Positions 26,319-35,143 of a DNA stretch of 64,000 nt are shown one piece after another. Location of the stretch: assembly GCF_000472785.1 (NCBI RefSeq), contig NZ_AXAL01000001.1:481088-545087 (forward strand). Reading direction: 5' to 3'. The notes beneath the pieces are model-generated. The model saw only the letters and a list, made by a program, of their open reading frames with translations, did not search any database and was not told where the DNA came from. Made by a program: the position numbers and the translations under genes. Position 1 is the stretch's first letter. Each line of letters opens with the position of its first letter. The DNA is from Mesorhizobium loti CJ3sym (GTDB taxonomy: Bacteria; Pseudomonadota; Alphaproteobacteria; Rhizobiales; Rhizobiaceae).

Positions 26319-26732
26319 ATGACTATCAAGGATTTGACCGACGCCTACCTCAATGCGCTTGAGGCGCAAAACCTGGAAACAGTATCGAGCCTGCTGTCAG
26401 ACGCCCCTGCAATCGATATTCCGTTTTCGAGCACAGGGGAGCCGGCACCCTGGTTTACATTCGATGGCCGGGAACAGGCGCTTGGATATATCGCCACCAT
26501 CTTCAAGACCTTCAGCCAAGTGAAGCTTGTCGAACGCGCGACCTACGTCGCCGACGACGGCAAGACCGCATTCGTGGAAGCTAAGGGCGATCTGATCCAA
26601 CGCAACACAGATGCCAGCTACCGCAATGCCTACGTCTTCAAATTGTCGATGCAAGACGGCCGCATCTCGCATGTCCGTGAGTACGCCAATCCTGTAACGT
26701 TCGCAAAGCTCATGGGTATTCCTCTCGGCTAA
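26319..26732 (+). CDS. NTF2-like (SnoaL-type) protein
   Basis: 137 residues. The helix LTDAYLNALEAQNLETVSSL and later strands (VEAKGDLIQRNTDASYRNAY, VFKLSMQDGRISHVREY) form the conical fold of SnoaL-like polyketide cyclases/isomerases. GGAACAACTAA precedes the ATG. It follows the cupin gene by about 100 bp. Ligand unknown. Confidence 0.85.
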   Translation: MTIKDLTDAYLNALEAQNLETVSSLLSDAPAIDIPFSSTGEPAPWFTFDGREQALGYIATIFKTFSQVKLVERATYVADDGKTAFVEAKGDLIQRNTDASYRNAYVFKLSMQDGRISHVREYANPVTFAKLMGIPLG

Positions 26733-27519
26733 GTTGCCCCCAGAGGCGGGCGAGGATATCCTACCGCCGCGCTCGGCCAACAGGCGACACGACTCCGTCC
26801 GGCAACCGACCGTGTTTATGAGACGATCAACCAGACAAGCTATCACAATGGACGTCGCCAGCTTCGGATGCGGGCCGCTGGGAAGTCGACCCGGGACAGA
26901 GACGGCGGATCAGCCGAGGTAGCGGGCAATGCCCACGGTAGCGATGATGCGCGAGACAGCTGGCTCAATGACGGCGTAGAGCGGGCCATCGAGAGGGAAG
27001 CCGACCAAAAACGGGCTTGCTAAAAGATAAAGGCGCCTTTTTCCGCTCGTTTGAGCGTCGGAGAGCCGGTATGCTTCCTCCGCTTGGTCCAAGGTTTTAA
27101 GCTGACCTTTGGTATCGATCCATCTAACGGTCGGCGCAGGCCACGGCCGGCACGCCGAAAGCCTGCCTTTCGACGGAGGTCCAGCGCGTGGAAGCAGCGT
27201 ACCGCATGTCACTGGCGAGATGCCACGACCGGCGTAACAATGCTCCACACCGATGGGCTCGAAACACGACCCACACGACTTTTACGAACCTGTTGACGTC
27301 ATGCCCAAACCTGGGCACCAATACTGACGCCCAAATTGTGGCGAAGCCCGAAATCGGGCGCGTTTTCAAAGGCTTGAAAAGGTCGGCGATCCTGCTGGCT
27401 GGTGGAATTTTGGCTGGGGAACCTGGATCCCCAGCAATAATAGTCATTTAGCGGGGAAATTTAGCCCTGTTTCATTTTGCATCGCTATGCTTCCTGAGGT
27501 TCCTGCACGAGGCCGCGTC
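26733..27519. other. Gene-poor region with tRNA-derived repeat
   Basis: I see no convincing gene in these 790 bases. Short frames on both strands are Arg/Pro-rich and look non-coding. The stretch contains a 14-base direct match (GTTTTCAAAGGCTT, 27362-27375) to DNA just 5' of tRNA-Gln, and the inverted copy of the tRNA 3' end. It looks like the scar of an integration boundary. Confidence 0.5.
27409..27428 (-). other. Inverted 20-base copy of the tRNA-Gln 3' end (att-like)
   Basis: The minus strand reads ATCCAGGTTCCCCAGCCAAA, identical to 6703-6722, including two bases past the encoded CCA. There is no anticodon or D arm nearby, so this is not a tRNA gene. The plus strand here also forms a hairpin, GCTGGGGA-ACCTGGA-TCCCCAGC. 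A direct copy would be expected for a simple island; the inverted one suggests a rearrangement. Confidence 0.6.
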
Positions 27520-28140
27520 ATGCCGACCGATAGCGAGTTTATTCTCGACAGCATCAAGCAGGGCTGCGCGATGCTTGTCGATGGCGAGTTCCTCATCGAC
27601 AGGTTGGTGAAGTATGTCGGCAATGGGCGAATCCGGTGGCACGTCGAGTTTCGTGGGCATCGCGTTGAGTTCACAACCGGCCAGCTCAAGAGGCAGCCGA
27701 CCTTCCGCAGGAAGATTATCGAACAGGCTGGCGTGCTGCCGCCGCAGCGCGCCGGGGCCGACTACAGGCGATGGGCACTCGATCTGAGGAAGAATGCCAT
27801 TGAGCTTCCCTGGCGGGATAGGCCGGTTGATGCCGACTTCGCCATCGACAGGATCACCAGCTATGGAAATGACCGCTGGATGGTCGACTACCAGGGCAAG
27901 GCCATCAAATTCACCACGACGAAACTCCGCAGGCAAACCAGTTTCCGCAAGAGGATGCTGCTCAAGGCCAAGGTGCTGCCGCCCCAGCTCGATCCGGTTG
28001 CCTATCGGAAGTGGATGGACTGGCTGATTCAAAACGCCACAGAGGCTGCACCACAGACCAGCGATACTTTGATGAGCGAGAAAAGTTGGCTTGACGACCT
28101 GCCGGAGCTAGCCGGCTGGCAAAACGAAGGGACCAGCTAG
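27520..28140 (+). CDS. Hypothetical protein with two internal repeats
   Basis: About 206 residues. Two copies of an 80-residue unit are visible: the first contains DGEFLIDRLVKYVGNGRIRW, VEFTTGQLKRQPTFRRKII and VLPPQ, the second DADFAIDRITSYGNDRWMVD, IKFTTTKLRRQTSFRKRML and VLPPQ. Each begins with a beta-rich part and ends in a basic helix, suggesting nucleic-acid binding. ATG 27520 is chosen because GAGG is well spaced; an ATG at 27487 is possible. The family is not recognised. It lies right next to the tRNA-like att copy, so it may be island cargo. Confidence 0.65.
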   Translation: MPTDSEFILDSIKQGCAMLVDGEFLIDRLVKYVGNGRIRWHVEFRGHRVEFTTGQLKRQPTFRRKIIEQAGVLPPQRAGADYRRWALDLRKNAIELPWRDRPVDADFAIDRITSYGNDRWMVDYQGKAIKFTTTKLRRQTSFRKRMLLKAKVLPPQLDPVAYRKWMDWLIQNATEAAPQTSDTLMSEKSWLDDLPELAGWQNEGTS

Positions 28141-28255
28141 GGCGGCTTGTACGGCGGCGGCGCCACTCATGACGTTTGCCATGCCCAGAGATTTCGGCAC
28201 ACATTGGTGGCGAAGGAATCTGGCCACGGCTTGGCTCGCGGCTCATCGCACTTAA

Positions 28256-29947
28256 ATGGAAGACATGGACCGCTTCAATCTCGGCAGCTACCGCCGCCCG
28301 ATCTCCACCCGCTCCACCGAAACCCAGCGCTGGTTCGATATCGGACTCAACTGGTGCTACGGCTTCAATCATGAGGAAGGCATCAAGTGCTTCGAGAAGG
28401 CGCTGGAGACCGATCCGGACTGCGCTTTTGTTCATTGGGGCATCGCCTATGCCGCCGGGCCTTTCTACAATCTGACCTGGAAGGAGCACGGCGAAGCCGA
28501 GGCCAACAGCGCGACGAAGCGCTGCTTCGAGCATGTCCAGCTGGCGCGCGCCAATGCGGCTTCCGGCAGCGACGTCGAACGGCATTTGATCGAGGCGCTG
28601 GCCTCTCGTTTCCAGAAGCCGCACAGAGTGAGCCTGCGGGAATTCGAACAGTGGGACGATGCCTATGCCGCCGCGATGCGGCGGGTCTATGAAAGGTTTC
28701 CCGACGACCATGACGTGATGGCGCTGCTGGTCGAGGCGCTGATGATGCGCACGGTGCGGCGACTGTGGAACCTCAAGACCGGGGAACCGGCGCCGAATTC
28801 GGACGTGCTTGAAACTTTGGAGGTTTGCGAGCGCTCAATCCGGCTTGCCGACGAGGCAGGTGCTGCACAACACCCGGCGATCCTGCACCTGCACATCCAT
28901 CTCCTGGAAATGTCCACCATGCCGGAACGCGGCATGCGTTCGGCAGATCTGCTTGGCGAAATGTGCCCCGACGCCGGGCACATGAACCACATGCCGGGGC
29001 ACATCTATGTGCTGTGCGGCGAGTACGAGAAAGCGAGGCTTGCCAGCGAAAAGGCGGTCCGCGCCAACGACCTCTATCTCGCCTCTGCGGATGAGCCGAC
29101 CTACTATCTGCTCGGCTGCTGCCACGACCTGCATCTGATGATGTTCACCTGCATGCTTCTTGGCCAGTACAGGCCGGCGCTGTGGGCCGCCGACAAGGTA
29201 CGCAGCCTGGTCACGCGCGACGTGGTCGCCATCAAGGACCGGCCCAAGCTCACGCAAACAGTGGAAGGCTATCATGCGATGAAATCGCATGTGCAGGTGC
29301 GCTTCGGCCGCTGGCAGGAGATCATCGACGAGCCGACTGTTGAAGAGCCGGGCCTCTACGTGCTGACGGCGGCCATGCAGCACTACGCCAAGGGTCTCGC
29401 GCATGCGACGCTCAAGCAGTTCGCTGAAGCCGAGCGCGAGCGCGAGCGGTTCCACCGGCACGTGGCAGGTATTGCGCCCGAGCGACGCTTCCTCAGCAAC
29501 CCGACGCAGGCCTCGCTCGCCGTCGGCGCTGCCCTGCTCGGCGGCGAACTTGCCTACCATCAGGGCCGATACGACGAGGCCTACGCCCATTTGCGGCAAG
29601 CGGTCGAGCTTGACGACAATCTCTCCTACACCGAGCCATGGGCGTGGATGCACCCTCCCCGCCACGCGCTGGCGGCACTGCTTCTCGACCAGGGCCACAC
29701 GCAAGAGGCTGAACAGGTCTATCGCGACGATCTCGGCCTCAGCGGCAAGGTGCAACGCTGCGCCCAGCACCCGGACAATGTCTGGGCGCTGCACGGGCTG
29801 GTCGAATGTTTGAGGCGCGGCGAGCGCGAAGAATTGCCGGGGCTGCAGGCCAAGCTCGCTGTGGCGGTGGCCAAGGCGGATGTGGCGATCAGCTCGTCAT
29901 GCCTGTGCCGGACAAGCGTGCAATCAGAATACGGCTGCTGTCATTGA
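28256..29947 (+). CDS. Tetratricopeptide-repeat protein
   Basis: 563 residues of mostly helical repeats. FNHEEGIKCFEKALETDPDC near the start is a canonical TPR, and similar pairs recur (GEYEKARLASEKAVRAND, GRYDEAYAHLRQAVELDD). His/Met-rich segments (LHLHIHLLEMSTMPERGMR, HMNHMPGHIYVL) are a feature of this family and might bind metal. No signal peptide. Function unknown; TPR proteins act as scaffolds. The last 20 residues (AISSSCLCRTSVQ) look like a read-through of a normal end and may be altered. Confidence 0.85.
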   Translation: MEDMDRFNLGSYRRPISTRSTETQRWFDIGLNWCYGFNHEEGIKCFEKALETDPDCAFVHWGIAYAAGPFYNLTWKEHGEAEANSATKRCFEHVQLARANAASGSDVERHLIEALASRFQKPHRVSLREFEQWDDAYAAAMRRVYERFPDDHDVMALLVEALMMRTVRRLWNLKTGEPAPNSDVLETLEVCERSIRLADEAGAAQHPAILHLHIHLLEMSTMPERGMRSADLLGEMCPDAGHMNHMPGHIYVLCGEYEKARLASEKAVRANDLYLASADEPTYYLLGCCHDLHLMMFTCMLLGQYRPALWAADKVRSLVTRDVVAIKDRPKLTQTVEGYHAMKSHVQVRFGRWQEIIDEPTVEEPGLYVLTAAMQHYAKGLAHATLKQFAEAERERERFHRHVAGIAPERRFLSNPTQASLAVGAALLGGELAYHQGRYDEAYAHLRQAVELDDNLSYTEPWAWMHPPRHALAALLLDQGHTQEAEQVYRDDLGLSGKVQRCAQHPDNVWALHGLVECLRRGEREELPGLQAKLAVAVAKADVAISSSCLCRTSVQSEYGCCH

Positions 29948-29948
29948 G

Positions 29949-30148
29949 ACGTCCGGGGCAGCCAAACGATCTGGCTTAGCGGATCGAGTTTTATCCAAAC
30001 TAGCGAGGGGTCGGATCGAGGCGAAGACATCGAAATCACCGGCGCCACAGCCGCGGACCAGGATTTCATGGCCGCGGCGCGTCAGGATGTTCCTCGCCTG
30101 ATCGCCGAAGTGCGCAGGCTGCGCGCGCTTATCGATCGCACGAGATAG
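29949..30148 (+). pseudogene. C-terminal fragment of a small rhizobial hypothetical protein
   Basis: An open frame without a start codon encodes LSGSSFIQTSEGSDRGEDIE, then ITGATAADQDFMAAARQDVP and RLIAEVRRLRALI before a TAG. The order GSSFI.T..G.DR.EDIE.TGAT..D.DF...ARQD.P is one I associate with small conserved proteins of rhizobia. The N-terminal half is missing, so this is a remnant beside the TPR gene. Confidence 0.5.
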
Positions 30149-30157
30149 AAAGGCGAC

Positions 30158-30844
30158 CTACCCCACCCACTTCTCATAGTCGGACACCAGCAGGTGCAGC
30201 GGCGCGACATCCTCGTCGATGTTGGAAAAACGGCCGATCGGCTCGCGGAACACATTGTCGGTAAGATCGTCGTTGACGGTCGAGACCTCACCGATCAGTA
30301 CATCCTTGCCCTCGGCCCAGAAGGCGTGCCAGACGCCCGGCAGCAGCGTGACGCTCTGGCCTGGGTCGAGCTTCAGGAGCCCGCCCGCCGGCAGCCTGTG
30401 GATAGTGCCGTCGACCGGCACCGTGACCTCGGCCTTGGGGTCGATGCCGCCGTCGCGATCATGCATGAACAGTTCCAGCACCAGCTTGCCGCCGCCGCGG
30501 TTGATAATGTCCTCGGCCTTGATGTTGTGGCGGTGCATCGGAGACATCTGGTCCTTGCGCGAGATCATGATCTTCTCGGCATAGAGCATGCCCATGCCCT
30601 GCTTCATGTCCTCGTAGCGGCCATTGCGAACGGTGAACAGGAACAGTCCAAGGTCCTTGAACTTCTCCTGGCCGTAATCGGTGATGTCCCAGCCGAGCCG
30701 CGAGGTCAGCACAGCCGAGGAGTCGACCTGGCGCGCCTTCATTTCCTCGGGTGACCAGTAGGCGAAGGGCGGCATGATGTAGCCGAAAGAGCGGATGAAA
30801 GCGTCGGCTTCACGGATGATGTCGTTGATGGCGGAGCGTTTCAT
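30158..30844 (-). CDS. D-lyxose ketol-isomerase-like cupin protein
   Basis: 228 residues. The metal site MHRHNIKAEDIINRGGG, the strand VLELFMHDRDGGID and LPGVWHAFWAEG match D-lyxose/D-mannose isomerases (DUF1498). Such enzymes interconvert D-lyxose and D-xylulose or D-mannose and D-fructose in the cytosol. The start ATG 30844 (MKRSAINDII) has GGGATCACG upstream. It stands alone, divergent from the PLP enzyme gene by about 190 bp. Confidence 0.85.
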   Translation of the reverse strand: MKRSAINDIIREADAFIRSFGYIMPPFAYWSPEEMKARQVDSSAVLTSRLGWDITDYGQEKFKDLGLFLFTVRNGRYEDMKQGMGMLYAEKIMISRKDQMSPMHRHNIKAEDIINRGGGKLVLELFMHDRDGGIDPKAEVTVPVDGTIHRLPAGGLLKLDPGQSVTLLPGVWHAFWAEGKDVLIGEVSTVNDDLTDNVFREPIGRFSNIDEDVAPLHLLVSDYEKWVG

Positions 30845-31031
30845 GATCGTGATCCCTTCGTATGGATTTGTCTGGCAAATCGCATAGCCGAACACGGGTT
30901 CGGTGTCGATCCATCCAGCTGCCTGCCATGCCTTGCGCCGAGCTGGGATGGCCCACCGATCCGGTGCGCTGGCTGCGTGACATCGCCGGCTTTCAGGCTC
31001 ATAACCCCTGCGAATTTCACAGGGATAGAAG

Positions 31032-32090
31032 ATGCCGACGATCCACGACCTCGATACGCCGTCGATCCTGATTGATGCCGCACGCGCCGAAGCCAACATT
31101 GCCCGCGCACAGGCCCATGCCGACAAGAACGGGCTGAAGCTCAGGCCGCACATCAAGACGCACAAGCTGCCCTATTGGGCCAAGAAACAGGTCGCGGCGG
31201 GTGCGGTCGGCATCACTTGCCAGAAGATCGGCGAGGCCGAGGTGATGGCCGACGCCGGGCTCACCGACATCTTTCTCCCCTACAACATTCTCGGGCGCGC
31301 CAAGCTGGAACGGCTGAAAGCGCTGCACGGTCGCCTGACCCTGTCGGTAACGGCGGACAGCATGGACACGCTGGAAGGGCTCGCGGCGGCTTTCACCGAT
31401 GCCGGTCATCCTTTGCCTGTGCTGGTCGAATGCGACACCGGCATGGGCCGCTGCGGCGTACAGACGGCTGATGAAGCGGTGGCGCTGGCAAGGCTGATCG
31501 ACAAGGCCGGCGGCCTCACCTTCGGCGGACTGATGACCTATCCGGCGGCCGGCCGCGCCGCCGAGGCCGAAGCCTGGCTTGCTGCGGCCAAGCAGGCGCT
31601 GGCTGCTTCGGGGCTTGCCTGCGAGCGCGTCTCGAGCGGCGGCACGCCTGACATGTGGCGCTCCGCCGATGCATCCGTCGTCACCGAATATCGCCCCGGC
31701 ACCTACATCTATCTCGACCGCTACCAGGTCACCAAAGGCGTCGGCACAACAGACGATTGCGCGCTGACGGTGCTGTCGACGGTGGTCAGCCGTCCGACGG
31801 CAAGCCGCGCCATTCTCGATGCCGGCAGCAAGGCGCTGTCCAGCGACACGCTGGGGTTAAAAGATTTCGGCGAGTTGCTCGGCGCTCCCGACGCAAGGGT
31901 CACAGGACTTAGCGAAGAACACGGCACTGTCACGCTTTCCGGGGACGCCAAGCTCCATATAGGCGAGCGCGTGCGCGTGGTGCCTGACCATTGCTGCGTG
32001 GTGACGAATTTATTCGACCAGGTGCATCTGATCGATGCCGATAAGGTGCTGGACACGCTGCCGGTGGTAGCGCGCGGGCGCATGGGGTGA
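31032..32090 (+). CDS. D-serine dehydratase/D-threonine aldolase-like PLP enzyme
   Basis: 352 residues with the alanine-racemase-type barrel. The PLP lysine is in LRPHIKTHKLPYWAKKQ, and ECDTGMGRCG and SSGGTPDMW are fold-III signatures. The C-terminal domain ends with VVPDHCCVVTNLFDQV, which carries the zinc-binding His-x-Cys of the DSD1/D-threonine aldolase group. It acts on D-3-hydroxyamino acids. The start has GGGATAGAAG before it. No operon partner is visible. Confidence 0.9.
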   Translation: MPTIHDLDTPSILIDAARAEANIARAQAHADKNGLKLRPHIKTHKLPYWAKKQVAAGAVGITCQKIGEAEVMADAGLTDIFLPYNILGRAKLERLKALHGRLTLSVTADSMDTLEGLAAAFTDAGHPLPVLVECDTGMGRCGVQTADEAVALARLIDKAGGLTFGGLMTYPAAGRAAEAEAWLAAAKQALAASGLACERVSSGGTPDMWRSADASVVTEYRPGTYIYLDRYQVTKGVGTTDDCALTVLSTVVSRPTASRAILDAGSKALSSDTLGLKDFGELLGAPDARVTGLSEEHGTVTLSGDAKLHIGERVRVVPDHCCVVTNLFDQVHLIDADKVLDTLPVVARGRMG

Positions 32091-32116
32091 TGGGCTCCCT
32101 AGTCTAAAAGGCGGGA

Positions 32117-32869
32117 TCAGTTAGCCTGCCGTGCCGCCACGCGCCGCATGGCAATCACCCGGCGGCGGCGGATTTCGGTGCGCATCGCCATCAGGTGCAG
32201 GGCGAAGAACAGCACGGTGAAGCCGACAGCCATCACTAGCAGCGGCCAGAGCAGGCTGGGGTCGATGGTTGGTCCGCCGAGCCGGAACACCGAGGCCGGT
32301 TGGTGCAGCGTGTTCCACCAGTCGACCGAGAATTTGATGATCGGGATGTTGATGAAGCCGACCAGCGTGATGATGGCGGCGACCCAGGCGGCGCGGCTGG
32401 CATCATCGAGCGCGCGGGTCAGCGCGATGATGCCGAGATACATCAAAAACAGCACGAAGACAGAGGTCAGGCGCGCATCCCAGACCCACCAGGTGCCCCA
32501 CATCGGCTTGCCCCAGATAGAACCGGTGATCAGCGCAAGTGCTGTGAAGACCGCGCCAATGGGGGCCGCCGATTTCAGCGCGACATCGGCCAGCGGATGC
32601 CGCCAGACCAGCGTGCCAAGTGCCGAGATTGCCATCAATGTATAGCACATCATGGCGAGCCAGGCGAAAGGCACGTGGATGTACATGATGCGAACGGTGA
32701 TGCCTTGCTGGAAGTCCTCAGGCGCCGCGAAGCTCATATAGAGGCCGACGGCAATGATGAGTGCGGCGAGCGCCGCCAACCATGGCACAACCTTGTCCGC
32801 CAGCGCGACGAAGCGTGTCGGGTTGGCAAGGTCCATCCAGCCGGTCAGGCGTGAAGTCGTGTCGCTCAT
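32117..32869 (-). CDS. ccmC: Heme exporter protein C
   Basis: 250 residues, six membrane helices. The tryptophan-rich heme-handling motif is GTWWVWDARLTS, flanked by His residues in MYIHVPFAW and NTLHQPAS that ligate heme. CcmC loads heme onto CcmE for cytochrome c maturation at the inner membrane. Here it stands alone without ccmA/B/D in view on the right; these may lie elsewhere. The basic tail RTEIRRRRVIAMRRVAA is longer than needed but common in rhizobia. Confidence 0.93.
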   Translation of the reverse strand: MSDTTSRLTGWMDLANPTRFVALADKVVPWLAALAALIIAVGLYMSFAAPEDFQQGITVRIMYIHVPFAWLAMMCYTLMAISALGTLVWRHPLADVALKSAAPIGAVFTALALITGSIWGKPMWGTWWVWDARLTSVFVLFLMYLGIIALTRALDDASRAAWVAAIITLVGFINIPIIKFSVDWWNTLHQPASVFRLGGPTIDPSLLWPLLVMAVGFTVLFFALHLMAMRTEIRRRRVIAMRRVAARQAN

Positions 32870-32940
32870 GCGACTTTACATAGACCGCCGGCGCGATCGG
32901 GGCAATCGAGCGGTGGTGTCGCAGGCTGCGTGCGGCGCTG

Positions 32941-32986
32941 CCCCCCACCCGGACCTTCGGTCCGACCTCCCCGCAAGGGGAGGTAA
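32941..32986. repeat. Mesorhizobium-type palindromic intergenic repeat
   Basis: Two stacked hairpins: GGACCTTCGGTCC (32951-32963) and CCTCCCCGCAAGGGGAGG (32966-32983). Related palindromes occur at 52.5 and 63.3 kb. The T/A-rich end (aaaag) could also make it a terminator of ndvA. Confidence 0.7.
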
Positions 32987-32997
32987 AAGAATGATGA

Positions 32998-34770
32998 TCA
33001 GGCGGCCTCGCCCTGTACGGAACGGCTGAGGCGGCGGACTTCCTCGTCGTTGAGCAGGCCGCCGGCGCGCAGCAGGCTGGCGAAGCGGCCGTTGCGCAGC
33101 GACAGTTCGGCAAAGCCTCCCATTTCAACCACCCTGCCCTTGTCCATGAACACGACCAGATCGGCGTCGCGAACGGTGGTCAGGCGGTGCGCGATGATGA
33201 AGGTAGTGCGGTCGCGCCGCAGCTCGTCGATCGCTTCCTTGACGCGATCCTCGGTCTCGACGTCGAGCGCGCTGGTCGCCTCGTCGAGCACCAGGATCGG
33301 CGCATCCTTCAACACGGCGCGGGCAATGGCGATACGCTGACGCTCGCCGCCCGACAACTGGCCGCCACGTTCGCCAACCACCGTGTCGTAGCCATTGCTC
33401 TTGGCCAGGATGAAGTCCTGCGCGGCAGCCGCGATGGCGGCGGCATGGATCTCGTCATTTCTTGCATCGGCACGGCCGACACGGATGTTGTCCTCGATCG
33501 AGCGGTTGAGAAGGCCAGCATCCTGGAACACAGTGGCGATCGAATGGCGCAGCGACTTGCGGCTCACCGTGCGGGTATCGATGCCGTCGATCAGGATACG
33601 GCCACTGGACGGCGAGAAAACGCGCTGCAGCAGGTTGATGAGCGTGGTCTTGCCCGCGCCCGTCGGTCCGACGATGGCAACGGTCTGGCCAGCCTGAACC
33701 TCGAAGGAGACGTCACTGACGCCCTGTCCCGAATTTGCGAACTCAAAGCCGACATCCTCGAAGCGGACATGGCCGGTGACGTTGGTGAGATCGCGCAGGC
33801 CATCCGGCTCGGCGGCGTCGGCCGCAGAGTCCTCAAGCTTGTAGAAATCCTCAAGCTTGGCGCGGGCCTCCGAAATCTGGTTGGCGAAGGCCGACAGCTG
33901 ATCGAGGCGCGAGATGAGCAGCGTCGCGAAGCCGGTGAAGGCAACGACGTCGCCGACGCGCAACTGGCCATGGGTGACGAGATAAGCGCCGATGATCAGC
34001 ACGACCATCATCGATATGGTCGAGGACAAGCGCTGCAGCGCGTTGGCGATCGCCCACCAGTCGAGCACGGGGTTCTGCGCATCAAGCAGGTTCCTGACAT
34101 AGCGGCGCAGCGTCTCAGCCTCGTGGCCAAGGCGATTGTAGCTCTGAAGTACAGCGACGTTGCTGACCGAGTCGGTCACATGCGCAAACACCTTATGATA
34201 GTGACGCTCCACGGCGGCTTGGCCTGCCTTGGTGCGCTTCATCACCAGCCGACCGATACCGACATAGAGTACGCCGAGCACCAAGAGCACCATCGACATC
34301 CGGAGGTCCATGCTGATAGCCGTCGGGATCAACAATACCAGTGTAACGGCCGTGGACAAATGCTGGCGCATGAATTCGAGCCACAGGCTGAACAGCGTCT
34401 CGACCGCGCGCAACAGCGTGTGCAAGGCGTTGGACGTTCCGCGCTGATGGTGCCAGGCGAGCGGCATGGTAATCACGCGTTCGAAGGACTCGCAGAGCAC
34501 TTCCGAGCGGCGGGCGTGGGCAAAACGATCGGCGCCGCGCGCCACCAGCACAAAGGCAATGACACTGAAGGCGCCGAGAGCGGCCCAAAGGGCGAGCATT
34601 GAAAAAACCGGACCGTGGCTGGAGATGGCGTCGATCACCCGACCGAACAGGATCGACTCAATGATCGCAATCGCGGCCAGCGCGACATTGGCGCCGCAAA
34701 TCAGCGCGACGCGCTTCTTGTCGGACGCCAGATAACCAAGCGCTCTCCAATAGATCTGCAGAAGTGACAC
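32998..34770 (-). CDS. ndvA: Cyclic beta-1,2-glucan ABC exporter
   Basis: 590 residues: a six-helix membrane domain then an ATPase. Walker A GPTGAGKTT, Q loop VFQDAGLLNRSIEDNIRVGR, signature LSGGERQRIAIARA, Walker B ILVLDEATSALD, switch His IIAHRL. It fits the NdvA/ChvA family, which moves cyclic beta-1,2-glucans to the periplasm. The location directly downstream of the glucan synthase gene on the same strand supports this. The product is needed for hypo-osmotic adaptation and plant infection in relatives. Confidence 0.95.
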   Translation of the reverse strand: MSLLQIYWRALGYLASDKKRVALICGANVALAAIAIIESILFGRVIDAISSHGPVFSMLALWAALGAFSVIAFVLVARGADRFAHARRSEVLCESFERVITMPLAWHHQRGTSNALHTLLRAVETLFSLWLEFMRQHLSTAVTLVLLIPTAISMDLRMSMVLLVLGVLYVGIGRLVMKRTKAGQAAVERHYHKVFAHVTDSVSNVAVLQSYNRLGHEAETLRRYVRNLLDAQNPVLDWWAIANALQRLSSTISMMVVLIIGAYLVTHGQLRVGDVVAFTGFATLLISRLDQLSAFANQISEARAKLEDFYKLEDSAADAAEPDGLRDLTNVTGHVRFEDVGFEFANSGQGVSDVSFEVQAGQTVAIVGPTGAGKTTLINLLQRVFSPSSGRILIDGIDTRTVSRKSLRHSIATVFQDAGLLNRSIEDNIRVGRADARNDEIHAAAIAAAAQDFILAKSNGYDTVVGERGGQLSGGERQRIAIARAVLKDAPILVLDEATSALDVETEDRVKEAIDELRRDRTTFIIAHRLTTVRDADLVVFMDKGRVVEMGGFAELSLRNGRFASLLRAGGLLNDEEVRRLSRSVQGEAA

Positions 34771-35143
34771 TTCAGCTACTCCGCCAACTCTCTATTGTGC
34801 CCAATACCAGTATTGTGCACCGCACCATTTCTTGACACGTAACGGTAGATGCGTCGCAAAACAATGCCCGTCTATCGCTTCCGTTCCCATTTAGCGAACA
34901 AAACATGACGACGATACGAAATCTGACGTGATCACCTAACGGGTTGAGATAAAAGGTGAAATGCCAGCGTTGCGGCAAAATCATGGCAGCAGCCGAGCAC
35001 TGCCACATTTTTAATCACAACAGGCTTGGCGGGACCTGATGCGCAGGCGCTTGGCGGACGCTGTCACGGACCCCACGCAAGTAAACAAGACGCGGTGTCG
35101 CGCGCCCCGAAGGACGCGCGACCCACAACCTAAGCTGTTGATT
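34771..35143. other. Intergenic region between ndvB and ndvA with a strong hairpin
   Basis: On the minus strand GTCGCGCG and CGCGCGAC (35097-35104 and 35115-35122) flank a ten-base loop just after ndvB, probably a transcript end. The rest is AT-richer and should hold the ndvA promoter. No small gene is evident. Confidence 0.55.

Noticed and set aside
26910..27248. Minus-strand frame of 112 codons
   Set aside because: Composition is poor, no ribosome site or motif; the region looks like non-coding boundary DNA.
27409..27430. Second tRNA-Gln gene at the inverted copy
   Set aside because: Only the 3' 18 tRNA bases are present; no anticodon, D arm or 5' acceptor strand can be found upstream on the minus strand.
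33187..34602. A 471-codon plus-strand frame
   Set aside because: Antisense to ndvA and without any recognisable motif; composition is typical of a GC-rich shadow frame.
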